Assembly: GCA_946479335.1 (NCBI GenBank)
Contig: CAMLFP010000345.1
Location: 1 to 6,021, forward strand
Origin: an uncultured Archangium sp.
GTDB lineage: Bacteria > Myxococcota > Myxococcia > Myxococcales > Myxococcaceae
Reading direction: 5' to 3'
Length of the DNA stretch: 6,021 nt
The translations under genes and the position numbers were made by a program. Positions 5,019 through 6,021 of the stretch are shown piece after piece. The notes under the pieces are model-generated. The model searched no databases. It was not told where the DNA came from and worked only from the letters and a program-made list of their open reading frames with translations. The stretch's first letter is position 1. Each line of letters opens with the position of its first letter.

Positions 5019-5926
5019 CGACGATTCGACAGGTCTTGGCAGGTCTCGCGCTGTGCGTCTTTTCCTGTGGTGCGCCGAACGAAGGCGGGACGGGCGGCGG
5101 GAGTGGCACCGGCGGCGGAAGCCAGAGCGCGGCGAACTGTCAGAGCCGTTGCGAGACGCACTTCGGGAACTGTGGCGTCACGAACCCGTCGGGCGGCTGC
5201 TCCTCGCTGTGCGCGAGCCTCACCGCGACGCAGCTGACGTGCATCGAGCAGCAGTCGTGCGCCGAGAACCCCGATGACTGCACGACGCCCACGTCGAACA
5301 CCGGCGGCGGCAATGGCTCGACGGGCGGCGGCAACGGAGGCACCGGTGGCGGGAGCGCGAGCCAGTGCGCGGTGCCGTCGTCGGCGCTCAAGGTCTCGTT
5401 GCCGCACACCACCGCGCGGAAGGTGCTGTTCATGCCGGGCGCGAACTGCTCCCCGGGCGGCACGTGGGCTGGCTACGACGACGTGTGGAACTCGATGCTG
5501 TTCGTCGACGTGAGCACCGCCGCGCAGACGGCGATTCACGCCAACGGTTCGCTGTATGAGATCGAATACCGCTTCGAGGAGCGCGCGCTCGGGCCCAACG
5601 ACAAGGGCGAGGCGTCGACGGAGACGGGCATCCCCACCGCGGCCATCGGCGCGGGCGAGTTCCTCCAGCGCACCAGTGAGGCGGCCTTCGTGGTCGATGG
5701 GCTGCCGACCGACATGGTGGTGGTGGCGGAGGTCACGTCGAACGCGACGCCGTCGATCAAGTTCGTCTCCTCGTCTTCGAGTGAGATGTCGGCGATCAAG
5801 GCGCGGCTCGACGGCGACGGCGTGCAGGTGAACCTGGGGCTCACCACCATGAACGGCTCCGTTCAACGCGTCGGTGAGTTCCTGTTGAAGGGGTCGACGC
5901 TGAAGGTCCTCAGCCTGCGGCCCTGA
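5015..5926 (+). CDS. Lipoprotein with eight-cysteine module, Gly-rich linker and unrecognised C-terminal domain
   Basis: Predicted exported lipoprotein of 303 residues, function unknown. MTTIRQVLAGLALCVFSC is a signal sequence with C18 as the probable lipidated cysteine (VFS-C); Gly at +2 favours the outer membrane. A Gly-rich spacer (24-37) leads to an eight-cysteine module (C42, 46, 53, 62, 66, 76, 82, 89) with two C-x3-C pairs, which suggests disulfide-linked helices. Three heptads (96-116, TGGGNGS type) link to a C-terminal domain of about 185 residues (118-303) with alternating hydrophobic segments, probably mostly beta, and two cysteines (118, 145). I do not recognise this domain. The architecture mirrors the divergent lipoprotein, and both have the lipid cysteine at position 18. 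The start was chosen because the signal peptide begins there; earlier codons in this frame offer no start. Confidence 0.83.
   Translation: MTTIRQVLAGLALCVFSCGAPNEGGTGGGSGTGGGSQSAANCQSRCETHFGNCGVTNPSGGCSSLCASLTATQLTCIEQQSCAENPDDCTTPTSNTGGGNGSTGGGNGGTGGGSASQCAVPSSALKVSLPHTTARKVLFMPGANCSPGGTWAGYDDVWNSMLFVDVSTAAQTAIHANGSLYEIEYRFEERALGPNDKGEASTETGIPTAAIGAGEFLQRTSEAAFVVDGLPTDMVVVAEVTSNATPSIKFVSSSSSEMSAIKARLDGDGVQVNLGLTTMNGSVQRVGEFLLKGSTLKVLSLRP
5300..5362 (+). repeat. Three 21-bp repeats coding the linker of lipoprotein 2, including the 23-bp inverted-repeat arm
   Basis: Three direct units of 21 bp code TGGGNGS, TGGGNGG and TGGGSAS. The first 23 bp (5300-5322) exactly match the reverse complement of 4474-4496 in the other lipoprotein gene. 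Unit length and reading frame are the same in both genes. Confidence 0.75.
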
Positions 5927-5934
5927 AGAATGGA

Positions 5935-5965
5935 GGGCGCGCGTGACTCACGAAAACGCGCGCTC
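5935..5965 (+). terminator. Possible terminator hairpin after lipoprotein 2
   Basis: GGGCGCGCGT (5935-5944) pairs with ACGCGCGCTC (5956-5965), with one G-T wobble at position 5936 and an 11-nt loop. It starts 8 bp after the stop codon. No T-run follows, so it is not a classical intrinsic terminator; it could be a 3' stabilising hairpin or a terminator of the GC-rich, U-poor kind. Confidence 0.4.
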
Positions 5966-5985
5966 CCGGTGGTACGTCAGCGCGC

Positions 5986-6021
5986 ATGACGCGACGCACG
6001 TATTTCCCTCCGGTGGAGACG
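5986..6021 (+). CDS. Possible start of a further gene (runs off right edge)
   Basis: An ATG at 5986 opens a frame of 12 codons (MTRRTYFPPVET) that continues past the window. It follows the hairpin after the previous gene. There is no clear ribosome binding site, and the stretch is too short to identify. A minus-strand frame across the same bases, ending near 5910 inside the lipoprotein gene, is also open but has weaker third-position G/C preference. Confidence 0.25.
   Translation, partial: MTRRTYFPPVET

Noticed and set aside
4949..5866. Minus-strand frame of 305 codons opposite lipoprotein 2
   Set aside because: Arg/Ala/Val-rich shadow with no signal or domain. The plus strand has a lipobox and ordered cysteine modules.
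1..6021. tRNA, rRNA or insertion-sequence features
   Set aside because: I saw no tRNA-like cloverleaf, no rRNA-like segment, and no transposase or terminal inverted repeats with target duplication.

Overview
The window is very GC-rich with strong G/C preference at third codon positions. It combines a zinc-finger/Ser-Thr kinase/WD40 fusion, an ECF-like sigma factor, and lipoproteins with long Gly-Ser-Thr linkers. That combination suggests a myxobacterium (Myxococcota, perhaps the Myxococcaceae/Archangiaceae group). This is inferred from gene content and composition only.

Layout from left to right. (1) Positions 1-122, minus: the first 41 residues of a gene that runs off the left edge, possibly of the carotenoid-oxygenase family. 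It lies 25 bp downstream of, and in the same direction as, the kinase gene. (2) Positions 148-3165, minus: a 1005-residue fusion of an anti-sigma-type zinc finger, a Ser/Thr kinase, one transmembrane helix and about 14 WD40 units (probably two seven-bladed propellers). (3) Positions 3166-3259: a 94-bp divergent intergenic region with an 11-bp perfect inverted repeat. (4) Positions 3260-4102, plus: an ECF-like sigma factor of the type found near kinases in myxobacteria. (5) Positions 4077-4805, minus: a cysteine-rich lipoprotein whose 3' end overlaps the sigma gene by 26 bp. Its linker is coded by eight 21-bp repeats. (6) Positions 4806-5014: a 209-bp divergent region with a hairpin and a strong Shine-Dalgarno-like site. 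(7) Positions 5015-5926, plus: a second cysteine-rich lipoprotein with an unrecognised C-terminal domain. (8) Positions 5927-6021: a hairpin and possibly the first codons of another gene.

How the parts may work together. The sigma factor and the kinase are divergently transcribed from one short region, and the kinase carries a C-x24-H-x3-C-x2-C anti-sigma zinc motif. The likely model is a membrane signalling pair: the cytoplasmic zinc finger and/or kinase controls the sigma factor, and the C-terminal propellers, predicted to be outside the inner membrane, act as sensor or scaffold. The two lipoproteins share an architecture of lipobox, Gly-rich spacer, Cys-rich module, TGGG(N/S)G linker and C-terminal module. 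Their linkers contain a 23-bp exact inverted match in the same reading frame, so an inversion between them would exchange modules in frame. That is the most unusual structural feature here, and its function is speculative.
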